Assembly (NCBI RefSeq): GCF_026965555.1
Contig: NZ_CP114040.1
Location: 4,464,001 to 4,528,000, forward strand
Source of the DNA: Nannocystis punicea
GTDB taxonomy: Bacteria; Myxococcota_A; Polyangia; Nannocystales; Nannocystaceae
Reading direction: 5' to 3'
DNA: 64,000 bases
Position 1 is the first letter of the stretch. Every line of letters starts with the position of its first letter. The notes below the pieces were generated by a model that saw only the letters and a program-made list of their open reading frames with translations, did not search any database and was not told where the DNA came from. The position numbers and the translations under genes were made by a program. Positions 39,028 to 48,884 of the stretch are shown piece after piece.

Positions 39028-40031
39028 TTGGCGGTCCTCTTGGTCGCGTGGATGTCGTAGGGGCGGAACTCTTGCCGGCTGGTGCGGCGGGCGTTCATGT
39101 CGGCGAGCTCGCGCTTGCTGTAGCCGTCGGGGCCGGAGCGCGGCAGCTGGCGGCGCACGAAGCCCTCGATGATCCGGCGCGCCTCCTCGGCCACGTCGGC
39201 GCGGGTGCGATCGATCTCCGACATGGCCTCCTCGGGGACCTCGCCGGCGAACTCGACCCGATAGGTCTCGTCGCACTCGTCCCAGCGCTGGAAGATCAGC
39301 TCGCGCTTCTTGGCCGGCTCGCCGCCGGCGCTCCACAGCTCGAACAGCTCGCGCTCGAGGGTGCCGAGGCGGTAGGTCAGGGTCCGCAGGGTCCACTCGA
39401 TCGCCATCTGCGTGCGGAGCTCGCGGGTGCGGTCGAGGAACTCGCGCTTGGCGGCCGCGTCCGTCTCGGGGCCGCCGAGCAGGTCCTGCAGCTTGACCAG
39501 CCACTCCGAGGGGCCCGAGACGCCGAGGCCGGCCATGTTGATCTGGCGCAGGGCGGCGCGCGAGCCCTTCACCTTGTTGCCGTTCTGGTCGCGGTTCCAG
39601 CGGTCGCCGAAGCGCACCGTGCCGTCGGCGTTGAAGACGGCGGTGAACCGCTTGCCGGCGTCGACGTACATCATGGTGCCGTCGCGCTGGCGGGTCAGGC
39701 CGAGCGTGCCGAGGGTGTCCTCCGAGACAGGTTTGAAAGAACCTGTCCCATAGGTCCGGAGCGAGCGCGGCGACGGGATCTTCGGCACCCCGCCGGGCGG
39801 CTCGGCGCGGGAGTTGCCCTCGGCCTCGACGGCCGGGTGCGGATGGGCGGAGGGGACGGCCGGGCTCGCGGGCGCCGGGCTCGGACCCTCGGGCCGGCCG
39901 GCGGGCTGCGTCATCGCCGGGCTGGTCGACGGCGCCGACGGGCTCGCGGGCGCCGGCCCCTCGGGGGCGGGCGTCGAGGCCGCGGCTGGCGCGAGGCCGA
40001 TCGCCGCGGCGAGCGCGAGCCAGGCGGCCAT
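39024..40031 (-). CDS. Secreted protein with Pro/Ala linker, unknown function
   Basis: A 335-residue protein starting MAAWLALAAAIGLAPAAAST, a signal peptide, then a Pro/Ala/Ser linker (about residues 20-80). The folded part has MMYVDAGKRFTAVFNADGTV, RFGDRWNRDQNGNKVKGSRA and a helical end EFLDRTRELRTQMAIEWTLR, DEIDRTRADVAEEAR-like and FVRRQLPRSGPDGYSKRELA. No known family. An array-derived inverted repeat (acaggt/acctgt) encodes residues around 99. It sits in the gcvH-kynureninase chain of overlapping genes. Confidence 0.75.
   Translation of the reverse strand: MAAWLALAAAIGLAPAAASTPAPEGPAPASPSAPSTSPAMTQPAGRPEGPSPAPASPAVPSAHPHPAVEAEGNSRAEPPGGVPKIPSPRSLRTYGTGSFKPVSEDTLGTLGLTRQRDGTMMYVDAGKRFTAVFNADGTVRFGDRWNRDQNGNKVKGSRAALRQINMAGLGVSGPSEWLVKLQDLLGGPETDAAAKREFLDRTRELRTQMAIEWTLRTLTYRLGTLERELFELWSAGGEPAKKRELIFQRWDECDETYRVEFAGEVPEEAMSEIDRTRADVAEEARRIIEGFVRRQLPRSGPDGYSKRELADMNARRTSRQEFRPYDIHATKRTAK
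39724..39756. repeat. Array-like inverted repeat inside the 39024 gene
   Basis: ACAGGTTTGAAAGAACCTGTCCCATAGGT. The CAGG and CCTG cores lie exactly 14 bp apart (39728 and 39742) and form a stem. It encodes part of the linker. Confidence 0.6.
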
Positions 40032-40036
40032 CTCGA

Positions 40037-40423
40037 CTACTCCTTGATGAGGGCCTCGTACTGCTCGGCGGTGAGCAGCCGGTCGAGCGCGCCCGCGTCG
40101 GTCGGGCGGATCCGGACCATCCAGCCGTCGCCGTAGCAGTCGGTGTTGACGTCCTCGGGCGAGGCGTCGAGCTCGGTGTTGACCTCGATCACCTCGCCGT
40201 CGATCGGGGCGAACAGCTCGCTCACGGCCTTGACCGAGTCGATCGTGCCGAACTCCTGGTCGGCGGTCAGCCGGGTGCCTACGGTCGGCAGGGTGACGAG
40301 GGTGATGTCGCCGAGGGTGTTGACCGCGTGGTCGGTGATGCCGACGACGACGGTGCCGTCGGCCTCGAGGCGGGCCCACTCGTGCTCTTTGGTGTAGCGG
40401 AGGTTGCTCGGGATGTTGCTCAT
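40037..40423 (-). CDS. gcvH: Glycine cleavage system H protein
   Basis: A 128-residue protein starting MSNIPSNLRYTKEHEWARLE. The lipoyl site is EFGTIDSVKAVSELFAPIDG, with Lys in the SVKAV position. The Lys is lipoylated and carries the aminomethyl group between GcvP and GcvT. The gene follows gcvT on the same strand after a short array (40438-40507); gcvP is not in the window. Confidence 0.97.
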   Translation of the reverse strand: MSNIPSNLRYTKEHEWARLEADGTVVVGITDHAVNTLGDITLVTLPTVGTRLTADQEFGTIDSVKAVSELFAPIDGEVIEVNTELDASPEDVNTDCYGDGWMVRIRPTDAGALDRLLTAEQYEALIKE

Positions 40424-40437
40424 GGTGAACTTCGGGG

Positions 40438-40505
40438 CAGGTTGTCGGGGACAGGTGCTTCAGGACAGGTACTGAAGAACAGGTGCTCGAGGACAGCAAG
40501 CGGGC

Positions 40506-40507
<2 letters not shown>
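40438..40507. repeat. 14-bp CAGG array, five units
   Basis: CAGG at 40438, 40452, 40466 and 40480, then CAGC at 40494, all 14 bp apart. It lies between gcvT and gcvH and covers the gcvT stop region. Confidence 0.95.
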
Positions 40508-41627
<1,120 letters not shown>

Positions 41628-41699
41628 GGTGCTGCCCCGTTCCCATAGCCCAACTTCGGCTTCCGCGGGAAGGGCCGCGGCGTGCTACACCCCGGTGCG

Positions 41700-42845
41700 A
41701 TGCGCTCCGAGAGGGAACCCGGAAGCAAACCGCGTCGACGTGCGGCGCATTTCGCGCCGATGGCCGCGCTGGCGTCCTGCCTCGCCGCCTTCGCACCCGC
41801 CTGCGCGGCCCGAAAAAACGCGCCGCCGACCGGCATCAACTCGTTCGGCCAGGGCACGCGCTACATCCAAAAGGCGGTCCGCAGCAGCAGCGAGGGCGTG
41901 ATCATCCTGCCGTCCAAGCGCGCCGAGAACCTGTTCGACCTGGCGCGGCTGAACGAGATCGCCCAGGCCCTGCGGCCGCCCGCCGCGGCGTGCTTCGTCA
42001 ACCGCGCGATCGAGACGATGAAGCGGGGCAAACGCGACGGCGAAGAGGCGTACGTCGACGTGCCCGAGGGCCAGGTCAAGATCCGCACCCGCCTGTCGCC
42101 CGACGGCGAGGTGCTGCGCACGGAGGTGCTCGACACCGGCTTCAAGGACCCGGAGATCGAGCCGTGCATCATGGAGGCGATCCAGGGCCGCAAGTGGATC
42201 AAGAACCGCAGCGGCGTGGTGCAGTACCTCGACGTGATCTACTGGGTCAGCCTCGGCGACGGCTCGGAGGACAAGTCGCCGCAAGCCAAGGCCGAGCTGC
42301 GCAGGCAACAGGCGATCGCCGCCATCCGCGGCAAGGGCTGCCTCGAGCGCCGCGTCGGCGCCGGCACGTATCCGGTCGAAGGCCTCAACCTGGTCGACCG
42401 CGAGGGCAACACTCTGGTCAGCCGCGTCGAGCCCAACTCGCTGCCGCAGAAGGTCCAGGAGTGCCTGTCGATCGTGCTGCGCGACATCCAGATGCCCCGC
42501 GCGCCGAACTCGTTCGTCCGCCCGGTGTCGCCCAGAGTCGAGTACACGGTCGCCACCGACGGCGCCGTGTCGTTCGCCGACGAGCGCTGGATCACCCTGA
42601 TCCTGAAGGAAGAACAGGCGGCCCGTGAAGACCGCCTGGCCGAGGTCGACCGCGGGCTCGGTATCGCCGAGCCCAAGCAGGTGGAAGATGTCGCGGTGGC
42701 GACGCCCGAGAGCGGCGATGCGGCGAGCGCGGGGGAGGAGCCGGCGCCGCCAGCGAGCGAGCCGGAGCCGCCGGCGCAGGACCCGGGGCAGGCGGGGATC
42801 AAGCTCAAGCTCGGCGGGCACCGCCGCTCCGAGACGCCGCGCTGA
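41700..42845 (+). CDS. AgmX/PglI-type C-terminal repeat lipoprotein (putative)
   Basis: A 381-residue protein starting MRSEREPGSKPRRRAAHFAP. A membrane-targeting segment with an Ala-Cys near residue 33 follows. The body has two homologous domains, EIEPCIMEAIQGRKWIKNRS with VVQYLDVIYWVSLGDG and KVQECLSIVLRDIQMPRAPN with RVEYTVATDGAVSF. This resembles the C-terminal module of AgmX/PglI proteins and the TonB-like strand/helix fold of gliding proteins in Myxococcota. The end is an Ala/Glu/Pro-rich disordered tail. Divergent from gcvT. Confidence 0.7.
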   Translation: MRSEREPGSKPRRRAAHFAPMAALASCLAAFAPACAARKNAPPTGINSFGQGTRYIQKAVRSSSEGVIILPSKRAENLFDLARLNEIAQALRPPAAACFVNRAIETMKRGKRDGEEAYVDVPEGQVKIRTRLSPDGEVLRTEVLDTGFKDPEIEPCIMEAIQGRKWIKNRSGVVQYLDVIYWVSLGDGSEDKSPQAKAELRRQQAIAAIRGKGCLERRVGAGTYPVEGLNLVDREGNTLVSRVEPNSLPQKVQECLSIVLRDIQMPRAPNSFVRPVSPRVEYTVATDGAVSFADERWITLILKEEQAAREDRLAEVDRGLGIAEPKQVEDVAVATPESGDAASAGEEPAPPASEPEPPAQDPGQAGIKLKLGGHRRSETPR

Positions 42846-42891
42846 GCGCGGGGCGGGGGGCGCGTATGTGCCCCAACAATAGACAGCGATG

Positions 42892-42933
42892 TGGCGATAC
42901 AGACATGTTCCATGGGACATGTCTGTATCGCCA
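42892..42933. terminator. Perfect hairpin between convergent genes, with CATG cores
   Basis: Stem of 17 bp: tggcgatacagacatgt (42892-42908) pairs with acatgtctgtatcgcca (42917-42933) around tccatggg. CATG cores at 42904 and 42918 are 14 bp apart. It probably ends transcription from the 41700 gene and the convergent NTPase gene. Confidence 0.85.
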
Positions 42934-42954
42934 TGCTGATGGCGTCGCCGTCTG

Positions 42955-45900
42955 TCACCGGGTGAACGAGTCGAAGGCGACGCGGCGGAGCTCGTCGGCG
43001 ATTCGCACACATCTTCGGATCGAAGAATCGGGCCGAATCCACGGCAATTCCCAGCGGGTGGCCACCTGCAGCCAGTGTTCGAGCACGTCGCGGGCGATCG
43101 AGGCGGGCAGTGCCGGCAAGAGGGTCATGGCTTGGTGGGGAAATCGCGGGCGTTCCGCGATGGCGGTGGACAGTCCGAACAAGGCGTCCTTCCACGGCAT
43201 CGGCGCGAGCGCGATGAAGGCGCTCAGGAGCTCGCGGGGGATGGCCTCCATCTCGCTCGTCTCGCCCAGCCTGGCGGCCCAGAAAGCCGAAAGCGCTCGC
43301 GCTTTCGCGGGGGGCAGGGTCGGGGCGAGGTGAACGGCGCAGTGCAAACCGTACTCGGGAAGCGGCGAGGGCTGGTCGACGTCGGCGAGAGCGTCATAGA
43401 GCGCTTGCAGCTTGGTCCTTGCGCCGAACCGGCACAGCAAGTGGAGCGCTCTCGCCGGCATGCGGGGGAGCTGCGTAACTTCGGGATGCCCGAGGTTGTG
43501 GGAAACGTAGGCAACCACGCCCTTGGCGAAGGCGTCCACGAAGGGCTCGGGCGGCAGCAGATCGGTGCGCCACAGCGCCTCGATCAAGTCGTCCGACAGC
43601 GGCCACGGGAATTGGTTCCATTGTCCGCTGCAGCGGATCGCCTCGTCGACGCGGTGCCGAACGTAATGGGCGAGTCGGTCCCAGGTGGCTCGATCGGTCT
43701 GCCACGCACGGACGAACATCTGCAAGGCATGCTCTTGTGGTTGGCCGTACTTGGGGTCGAACAGGAGCGACAGGGCGGTCTCGCGGACGTGCCGGTGGCG
43801 AAAAGGTTCCGGTGATTGGAACTCGTCGACGGTGTTGAGCGCGCGGGTCTCGACGAGGGCGGTGATCCAGGCCGAGAAGACACGCGCAGCGTCCTCCGAG
43901 CGCGCGATCGCGGGTTCGAGCAATTGGCCGGGGAAGTAGCTCGCGGCGAGATCCGCGGGGCCTTGTACTCGCTCGATGTCCCACCATTCGATCAATTGCC
44001 GGACGAGCTCGTCGGAGATCGCCGGAACGCGACGGATCGACTCGCGGCACAGGCGACAGGACGTCAACCAGCGGTGAGCCGCCGAGCGCCTCATGAGGTC
44101 GGGATACAGCGATGGATCGATGTGCTCGAGGCTCTCGAGGAGCGCGTGGACGGCGGCCTCGTCGGCCAGCAGAGCGAGCCAACGTTCTCGCGGCAAGCGA
44201 TGGACACGCGGAGCAATCACGATGGCAGCCCGGGCGCGCGCCGTGAACGAGGGGCCGGGAGGCGATGCCGGTGGCGCGCGGACGGCACGCGCCTGCTTGT
44301 TCCCTTCCACGCGCTCCCGCCATTCGGGGCAATGCTCGGCGATGGCTTCACGACCGCCAGGAAAAGCAAGCAGCGCCTCGAAAGGTTCGGTGGCGCTCAC
44401 CTCGCGCCGCAGGCAGATCGTCAGGGCCTCGGCGAGCTGATCTACCGGTGCTTCATGAGGATGCAGAGCGAGGGCGACATGGAGGTACGGGCCTCCCAGG
44501 GTCGGGTCGGCCAGGAGTTCGAGCAGGCCGGCCCGAACCTGCGGGACGAGGCGATCGCGCGGCACGGCATGCAAGGCGAGGGCGGCCTCCATCGGCACGG
44601 AAGTCCGATGATCATCGTCCTCGAGGGTCAATTGCAGCAGCGCGCGCTGGACGTCTTCGTGCTCGAGGTGTGCACGCAATCGCTGCACGACCGCGAGGCG
44701 GACGGCGGGAGCCCGGTGATGGGCGAGTTGAAGCAACGCCCTCCGATCGGAGGGCAAGCTCGTCGTAGGGACGTCGTCAGCTCCGTGGGGCAGAGAGGAC
44801 TCCAAGATCTCGGCGCAGCGCTCGAACAGCAGGTCTCCGGCGGGGCCGCCCGCCGTACACAGTCGCTGGGCCGTTCGCGCGACCACGTCTCCGACCCACA
44901 TGGAGTGCTCTTCCGTGATCCGGCGCATGGCCCCGCGGACGAGCGGCTCGGCGAGTCGAGCCGCGAACTCGGGCGCGTCCGCTGCGACCTCGAGGGCGGC
45001 GAGTACCGAGCGCAGGTGCTCGTCGACCAACCCTGGAATGTCGCGCTGTTCCGGCTCCAAGAGTTCTGCGAGCAACTCTGCGGGAGCGTCCGAATCGTCG
45101 AAGTCGTTGACCATGAGCCCGAACGCGTGCCGAACGGGCTCGACACCCCACGGAGCCCGCGCGGCGGCCAGGATGTCGCGGGCCCCGCGCTCCTGCAGCT
45201 CGCGGCCCGCCAGATATTCTGCCAGGCTGCGAAACAAGAATTCGTAGCCGTTGCCGCGGCGAACGAGCACTCCGAGCTCCGTCTCGAGCTCGGCCAGAAA
45301 CCTGGCGCTGCTCGTCGGTCGTTTCGAGCGAGTGTACTGCCGCAATTCGCCCTCGTCGATCGCAGTGCGGCGGCGGGTCAGCAGCAGGTATGCCCACCGC
45401 CGCAGCGCCGGCTCGCAGCCGTCCCACGAGGGAGGGTCGTGACGACGAACGGCCCAATCCTCAAAGAGGTGCTCGACGAAGGCGCGAATGAGGAGAGTCC
45501 GGTGCGCGAGCGAATCGGGCTCGGTCTGCGCGACGATCAGACAGATCGTCGCCGTCAACGGGATTCCCAGCCATTCGTCGATCAACGGGCGAGCATGAAG
45601 CTGCTCGCGGACGATTCGCACGCTCTCGGCGCCCGCCGGATCCTGCGCGGCCCAGGCGTCGAGATAGTCGTCTCTCTTGGCCTCGCTCCAGCGGGGGAGC
45701 GAAGCGTTGGCCCACCCGCTGCTGAAGTAGGGCTTGCGGATCGGTCGGGTCGCCAGGGCCTGCCCGATCGAGCGGCTCGTGAACGCGCTGAGTTCGCGTT
45801 GGAGCAGCTCGACGGCTGAATCGTCCGCTTCGTCGAATCGATCGACCAGGATCCACAACTGCGTAGTCGGGGTCGAGCAGATGAGGTCGATGACGCCGCT

Positions 45901-46590
45901 CATACCTGGCCAGCGAGAGGCGAGCGCCGCGAGGAAGCTGCGACGGCCCGCGAGATCGACGGCGTCGACGAGGAGGGGGATCGGGGCGTCCAAGTCGTCC
46001 TGAGCGACTCGAGCCAGCTCGCCGGCAGTGGCCAGAAGCAGCTCGCTCTTGCCGGTTCCCAACTCCCCTGTGATGAGCACCCGACCTCCCGGCACGGTGG
46101 GTTCGCGCAGCCAGGCGCTGAGACTCATCGGCTCCGGCGCGCTCGGGAACTGCATGAGGGGCTCGATCCACACCTTGCGGAGCGGCACCCTGGTCCGCCG
46201 GAGGGCGGTGCGCTCGTTTGCAGCGTCCTGGACGGCTCGTAGGTACGGTGCGAGCGGATCCGACGAGGCCGAAGACACCCTCAGACTCGGGAGATCGAGC
46301 CCGAATCTCTCGGCCAGTTCGAGCAAGTCCTGGCGTGCGCGAGGGCCCCGTCGCGTCGCGCCGAGCAGCGCGGCGAAGAACGCCTGGTCCAGTGCTCCGT
46401 CGCCCTCCAGTGTGCGCAGCAACTCGTGCGTGAACATCACGTCGCTCGCCAACTGCGAAGGCAGTCGCCCGAGTAGCTGGTCCCCGAAGGCGGCGCGGAC
46501 GACGTGTTCGAGCGCTCGTCGGCTCAAGTGATGGCAGATCCATGCCTCGAGGACCTGGACACGGCCCTGTAACGGGGGCGTTGCGTTCAC
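42955..46590 (-). CDS. NACHT/STAND-type NTPase with helical-repeat C-terminus
   Basis: About 1,211 residues. The first about 105 form a helical N-terminal module (ALEHVVRAAFGDQLLGRLPS, FFAALLGATRRGPRARQDLL) that may be an adaptor similar to effector-associated domains. The P-loop is GRVLITGELGTGKSELLLAT (about 170-185). Walker B follows, QLWILVDRFDEADD (about 240-250), in the NACHT pattern of Asp-x-x-Asp-Glu. A winged-helix-like region has AYLLLTRRRTAIDEGELRQY. The last about 600 residues are alpha-helical repeats (RAPAVRLAVVQRLRAHLEHE, HALLESLEHIDPSLYPDLMR). STAND proteins commonly act as immune sensors that oligomerise after ligand binding. GTG at 46590 is preferred over a longer, Arg/Pro-rich N-terminus. 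It lies next to the ArsR/SRPBCC genes but is divergent from them. Confidence 0.87.
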   Translation of the reverse strand: MNATPPLQGRVQVLEAWICHHLSRRALEHVVRAAFGDQLLGRLPSQLASDVMFTHELLRTLEGDGALDQAFFAALLGATRRGPRARQDLLELAERFGLDLPSLRVSSASSDPLAPYLRAVQDAANERTALRRTRVPLRKVWIEPLMQFPSAPEPMSLSAWLREPTVPGGRVLITGELGTGKSELLLATAGELARVAQDDLDAPIPLLVDAVDLAGRRSFLAALASRWPGMSGVIDLICSTPTTQLWILVDRFDEADDSAVELLQRELSAFTSRSIGQALATRPIRKPYFSSGWANASLPRWSEAKRDDYLDAWAAQDPAGAESVRIVREQLHARPLIDEWLGIPLTATICLIVAQTEPDSLAHRTLLIRAFVEHLFEDWAVRRHDPPSWDGCEPALRRWAYLLLTRRRTAIDEGELRQYTRSKRPTSSARFLAELETELGVLVRRGNGYEFLFRSLAEYLAGRELQERGARDILAAARAPWGVEPVRHAFGLMVNDFDDSDAPAELLAELLEPEQRDIPGLVDEHLRSVLAALEVAADAPEFAARLAEPLVRGAMRRITEEHSMWVGDVVARTAQRLCTAGGPAGDLLFERCAEILESSLPHGADDVPTTSLPSDRRALLQLAHHRAPAVRLAVVQRLRAHLEHEDVQRALLQLTLEDDDHRTSVPMEAALALHAVPRDRLVPQVRAGLLELLADPTLGGPYLHVALALHPHEAPVDQLAEALTICLRREVSATEPFEALLAFPGGREAIAEHCPEWRERVEGNKQARAVRAPPASPPGPSFTARARAAIVIAPRVHRLPRERWLALLADEAAVHALLESLEHIDPSLYPDLMRRSAAHRWLTSCRLCRESIRRVPAISDELVRQLIEWWDIERVQGPADLAASYFPGQLLEPAIARSEDAARVFSAWITALVETRALNTVDEFQSPEPFRHRHVRETALSLLFDPKYGQPQEHALQMFVRAWQTDRATWDRLAHYVRHRVDEAIRCSGQWNQFPWPLSDDLIEALWRTDLLPPEPFVDAFAKGVVAYVSHNLGHPEVTQLPRMPARALHLLCRFGARTKLQALYDALADVDQPSPLPEYGLHCAVHLAPTLPPAKARALSAFWAARLGETSEMEAIPRELLSAFIALAPMPWKDALFGLSTAIAERPRFPHQAMTLLPALPASIARDVLEHWLQVATRWELPWIRPDSSIRRCVRIADELRRVAFDSFTR

Positions 46591-46717
46591 CTTGGGTCGA
46601 GCGTAGAGGCCTTGCCGAATCTTGGGAAGTGAGCAGGCGGTCGGCGCCGGGGCGGGCGAGCGAACTCGGCGCCAGAGGAGGTCGAGTTGCGCGTCGTGCG
46701 CGCCGGGGAGGCTGCTC

Positions 46718-46745
46718 TTGACAAGCAACTGAAAGGTTGCATGAT
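46718..46745 (+). promoter_or_regulatory. Promoter and candidate operator of arsR-like gene
   Basis: TTGACA at 46718, then GCAACTGAAAGGTTGC (46725-46740, arms GCAAC/GTTGC), and CATGAT at 46740-46745 as -10, about 16-17 bp spacing. The inverted repeat between -35 and -10 is a candidate binding site of the ArsR-like repressor. Confidence 0.55.
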
Positions 46746-46766
46746 AGGACCATCCCGACTGCACCC

Positions 46767-47105
46767 ATGGACGAGGTGTTCAAGGCGCTGGCCGACGCGA
46801 CGCGGCGGCAATTGCTCGACCGGCTGTTCTGCGCCAACGGGCAGACGTTGCACGCGCTGTGCGAGGAGCTCGACATGACGCGCCAGGCGGTCGCCAAGCA
46901 CCTCGCGGTGCTCGAGGCGGCCAACCTGGTGGTCGTGGTCCGCAGCGGGCGGGAGAAGCTGCATTACCTCAACCCGGTGCCGATCCACGAGATCTACCAG
47001 CGGTGGATCGGCAAATACCAACAGCACCACCTGGCGGCCCTGTCCGCCCTCAAGACGAGCCTCGAGGAGAACCGCGATCATGACGACGACGACGACGACG
47101 GATAA
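46767..47105 (+). CDS. ArsR-family transcriptional regulator
   Basis: A 112-residue winged helix protein starting MDEVFKALADATRRQLLDRL. Helix-turn-helix: HALCEELDMTRQAVAKHLAV followed by LEAANLVVVVRSGREKLHYL, the beta wing. There is no metal-binding Cys box. It ends in Asp-rich DHDDDDDDG, encoded by gac repeats. This is the ArsR subgroup that pairs with START/SRPBCC genes; the next gene overlaps its end by 26 bp. The TTG upstream (46737) is inside the promoter and is rejected. Confidence 0.93.
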   Translation: MDEVFKALADATRRQLLDRLFCANGQTLHALCEELDMTRQAVAKHLAVLEAANLVVVVRSGREKLHYLNPVPIHEIYQRWIGKYQQHHLAALSALKTSLEENRDHDDDDDDG

Positions 47106-47559
47106 GCCCAGCTTCGTGTATGTCACGTACATCACCACCACGCCCGAGAAGCTGTGGGAGGCGCTGACGCAGGGCGACTTCACCGAGAAGTACTGGGGCG
47201 GGCGCAGGGTCGAATCGACGTGGGAGGCGGGGGCGCCGATCGTGTACCGCTACGACGAGGGCCGCAAGACCGACATCACCGGCGAGGTGCTGCGCTGCGA
47301 GCCGCCGACGGTGCTCTCGTACACGTTCGGGGTCGACCACGGGGAGGCGACCGAGCCGGCGTCGCGCGTGACGTTCGAGCTCAAGCCGCTCGGGCAGATG
47401 GTCCGGCTGACGCTGACGCACGACCAGTTCGTGCCGAACAGCAAGGTGCTGCAGGGCGTGTCGCGCGGGTGGCCGGGCATCCTGTCGAACCTCAAGACGT
47501 TCCTCGAGACCGGCAAGCCGATGCCGTTCGGGAATTGGGACAAGGCGACTGCTACCTGA
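47080..47559 (+). CDS. SRPBCC (AHSA1-like) domain protein
   Basis: A 159-residue protein. MTTTTTTDKPSFVYVTYITT is the start, followed by TPEKLWEALTQGDFTEKYWG, the typical AHSA1 (activator of Hsp90 ATPase homologue 1) helix and strand. Further on are GAPIVYRYDEGRKTDITGEV, PLGQMVRLTLTHDQF and SRGWPGILSNLKTFLETGKP. This helix-grip fold binds hydrophobic ligands. It overlaps the arsR-like gene; such pairs are widespread, with the regulator thought to respond to the same ligand (inference). The first residues are encoded by six acg repeats. Confidence 0.93.
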   Translation: MTTTTTTDKPSFVYVTYITTTPEKLWEALTQGDFTEKYWGGRRVESTWEAGAPIVYRYDEGRKTDITGEVLRCEPPTVLSYTFGVDHGEATEPASRVTFELKPLGQMVRLTLTHDQFVPNSKVLQGVSRGWPGILSNLKTFLETGKPMPFGNWDKATAT

Positions 47560-47721
47560 CGGCGACGGATTCGTGGCACCAGTTGCCCGCCAGCTCGGTG
47601 AGCTCGACGGCGTCATCGTCTCCGTCACCAGGCTCGTATTCTTCGATCTGGCTGCGAAGTGGCCGCCTGCGCAGGCATGCTCGGGGGCGCGCGCCGGAGC
47701 CCGGCTCGATGCGGGCTGCCG

Positions 47722-48423
47722 TCAATAGCGCGGCTGCGACTCGACCTCGCCGACCATCGGCACGAAGCGCACCGGCAGGACTGTCTCGACCTTGAGGTCG
47801 CCGCGCGGGCGCTTCTCCAGGACTTGCAGGTCCTGCACGAATTGGCCGACGGGGATGACGAGGCGACCGCCGACGGCCAGCTGCTCGGTGAGCGGGCGCG
47901 GCAGCGTCGGCGCGGCGGCGGCGACGATGATGGCGGAGAACGGCGCGGCTTCGGGCCAGCCGCGGTAGCCGTCGCCGGCGCGCACGTGGACGTTGTCGTA
48001 GCCGAGCTCTTCGAGCAGCGTCGCGGCCCGCTCGGCCAGGTCGGTGACGACCTCGATGCTGTAGACCTCGGCGCCCATCTCGGCGAGGACGGCGGCCTGG
48101 TAGCCGGAGCCGGTGCCGACGTCGAGGACGCGGTCGCCCGGCTTTATCCGCGCCAGCTGGGTCATGAGCGCGACGATGTACGGCTGGCTGATGGTGGCGC
48201 CGTGGCCGATCGGCAGCGGGTGATCGCCGTAGGCGTAGCGCTGATCGTCCTGCGGGACGAACCGCTCGCGCGGGACCCGGCGCATGGCGGCGAGGACGGC
48301 TTCGTCGGTGATGTCGCGCGCGACGAGCTGCTGCTCGACCATCCGACTGCGGGCTTGTGACGGTTCGTCCATGGCGGCGGCGCACGCGACGACCGTGCAC
48401 AACAAGAGGCTCGATCGACGCAT
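47722..48423 (-). CDS. pcm: Protein-L-isoaspartate O-methyltransferase with lipoprotein-like signal
   Basis: A 233-residue protein. The start MRRSSLLLCTVVACAAAMDE has a hydrophobic stretch ending Val-Val-Ala-Cys, which reads as a lipobox. The Pcm core follows: MRRVPRERFVPQDDQRYAYG, HPLPIGHGATISQPYIVALM, then the SAM site DRVLDVGTGSGYQAAVLAEM and VRAGDGYRGWPEAAPFSAII. Pcm repairs isoaspartyl residues in aged proteins in the cytosol. With the signal it may be exported, which is unusual for Pcm and raises the question of SAM supply. A start at MVEQQL would give a cytosolic form. Confidence 0.93.
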   Translation of the reverse strand: MRRSSLLLCTVVACAAAMDEPSQARSRMVEQQLVARDITDEAVLAAMRRVPRERFVPQDDQRYAYGDHPLPIGHGATISQPYIVALMTQLARIKPGDRVLDVGTGSGYQAAVLAEMGAEVYSIEVVTDLAERAATLLEELGYDNVHVRAGDGYRGWPEAAPFSAIIVAAAAPTLPRPLTEQLAVGGRLVIPVGQFVQDLQVLEKRPRGDLKVETVLPVRFVPMVGEVESQPRY

Positions 48424-48884
48424 GGCGAGAGCGTAGCGCCGGGACGCTCGCGCGCCGGAGCAGCGCAGCGCAGCGCCGGGCTCGGGCGCAGGGAACGGCG
48501 GCTCCGCAGCGGCCGGACGACTGACTTCGCGGACATGTCGAAAGCGCCAGGCGGGCTCGGCAGTATCGTGCGGCGGGCGCGCTCCCTGGTGGATGTCCTG
48601 GGGGACAGGTCGGCCGGGACGGGCGAGCTCAGGCGTCAGGCGGGCCGACGACAGACGAGAATGTCCTGGGGGACAGGTGCGGACGCCAGGCAGGCTCGGC
48701 CGTCTAAGACGCGGGGGCGTTCGTGCGGACGTCCCTGGCGACAGTGCGAGTGCGGCGGAGAGGACGGCGGGCGACAGAGTATGTCCTTGAGGACATGCCT
48801 CGAGCGCCAGATCTCGGGGCAGGTCGGACGGGCGACCGTGGCGCGGGGAAGGCTGTCCCTTGGGATATGTCCTGAAGGACATGT
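48424..48884. repeat. Cluster of degenerating 14-bp arrays
   Basis: About 460 bp between pcm and nadE. Pairs of cores 14 bp apart lie at 48534/48548, 48592/48606, 48660/48674, 48780/48794 and 48852/48866/48880 (CATG, CAGG, GATG, AATG, TATG and GCTG). The stretches between are Arg/Gly-rich remnants of the same phrases, so the region looks built of decayed repeats. There is no gene. Confidence 0.8.

Noticed and set aside
41628..41699. Glycine riboswitch upstream of gcvT
   Set aside because: Only 72 bp between divergent genes; no conserved aptamer stems seen.
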